Shown here one piece after another: positions 63,798 through 64,000 of a stretch of DNA of 64,000 nt. Location of the stretch: positions 186,001-250,000 of the forward strand of contig NZ_SLVY01000006.1 of the NCBI RefSeq assembly GCF_004345605.1, read 5' to 3'. The position numbers and the translations under genes were made by a program. Under the pieces are notes generated by a model. That model saw only the letters and a list, made by a program, of their open reading frames with translations, searched no databases and was not told the origin of the DNA. The number at the start of each line of letters is the position of its first letter. Positions within the stretch are counted from its first letter, which is position 1. Origin of the DNA: Rhodococcus sp. SMB37 (GTDB lineage: Bacteria > Actinomycetota > Actinomycetes > Mycobacteriales > Mycobacteriaceae).

Positions 63798-63998
63798 TCA
63801 GTCCTCGACGGTGGTGAAGAATCCACGCCGGATGGCGGTCAACGTGAGATCGATCGACTCGTCGAGAGTGAGCGGGGGTTCCATTTCCCGTGCTGCCTCG
63901 GGGAGGCGCACGACGATTGCACGCAGAATGAGGGCGGACAGTATGGGGTCGAACGGGTAATTACGAGGGTGGGGCGACAGTACTGTCAGCAACGACGC
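63798..63998 (-). CDS. TetR-family regulator, C-terminal part (cut by window end)
   Basis: The last ~64 residues of a protein that enters from beyond the window: SPHPRNYPFDPILSALILRAIVVRLPEAAREMEPPLTLDESIDLTLTAIRRGFFTTVED. The helical ending DESIDLTLTAIRRGFF is typical of TetR-type ligand domains. The N-terminal HTH is outside, so assignment is tentative; an in-frame Met at 63992 is probably not the start. It could regulate the neighbouring SDR through the repeat at 63638. Confidence 0.55.
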   Translation of the reverse strand, partial: ASLLTVLSPHPRNYPFDPILSALILRAIVVRLPEAAREMEPPLTLDESIDLTLTAIRRGFFTTVED

Positions 63999-64000
63999 GT

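Overview
The window reads as about 64 kb of high-GC actinobacterial DNA, most likely Rhodococcus or a close mycolic-acid relative, carried on a large linear plasmid. The evidence is an Lsr2 protein, a mycofactocin-type SDR, actinobacterial DUF2637 and FtsK-like transfer genes, GTG/TTG starts with AGGAGG-type sites, and above all a pair of genes resembling the telomere-associated protein Tap and terminal protein Tpg of linear actinobacterial replicons. Names are from motif recognition only; no database search was run.

Layout. 0.1-1.9 kb: a cyclopropane-fatty-acid synthase gene and a small partner, closed by a perfect hairpin. 1.9-9.6 kb: a compact plasmid transfer/replication module on the minus strand (HTH regulator, FtsK/TraB-like translocase, DUF2637 protein, putative Rep with 22-bp iterons inside its own coding sequence). 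Three of its transcription units share a 21-bp operator-like dyad and a conserved leader. 9.8-15.6 kb: decay zone with genes broken by in-frame stops, an IS4-type element with 10-bp target duplication, a three-repeat remnant of a type I-E-like CRISPR array (no cas genes), an IS256-type element nested in an IS3-type orfB, and truncated genes. 15.7-19.1 kb: a PLD-like protein, a PD-(D/E)XK-like protein and Lsr2. 19.1-20.9 kb holds nothing recognisable.

21.1-30.3 kb is the backbone of the host replicon: a second putative Rep, a 2.2-kb gene-free region with 13 copies of the palindrome GTTTACCGCGGTAAAC (or one-base variants), parA-parB, then tap-tpg. The order rep - palindromes - parAB suggests a multi-site centromere. 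30.3-45.7 kb is accessory DNA: an intact RES/Xre-type toxin-antitoxin pair, a second pair whose RES toxin is split by an IS1380-type element, an ISAzo13-type element, small ORFs, a long gene-poor stretch with a second palindrome family (TTTCCGSCGGAAA), and a truncated direct copy of tap-tpg.

45.8-64 kb is a catabolic region. A LigB-type extradiol dioxygenase is followed by a minus-strand operon (ferredoxin, acyl-CoA ligase, small conserved protein, two alpha-methylacyl-CoA racemase-like proteins, enoyl-CoA hydratase, SDR) opposite a two-domain acyl-CoA dehydrogenase and a class III CoA-transferase; then LysR, aldehyde dehydrogenase, mycofactocin-type SDR, 3-hydroxyisobutyrate-dehydrogenase-like protein, another SDR and the end of a TetR-like regulator. 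Together they could oxidise an alcohol to an acid, activate it with CoA, epimerise an alpha-methyl centre and run beta-oxidation; the substrate cannot be told from sequence.
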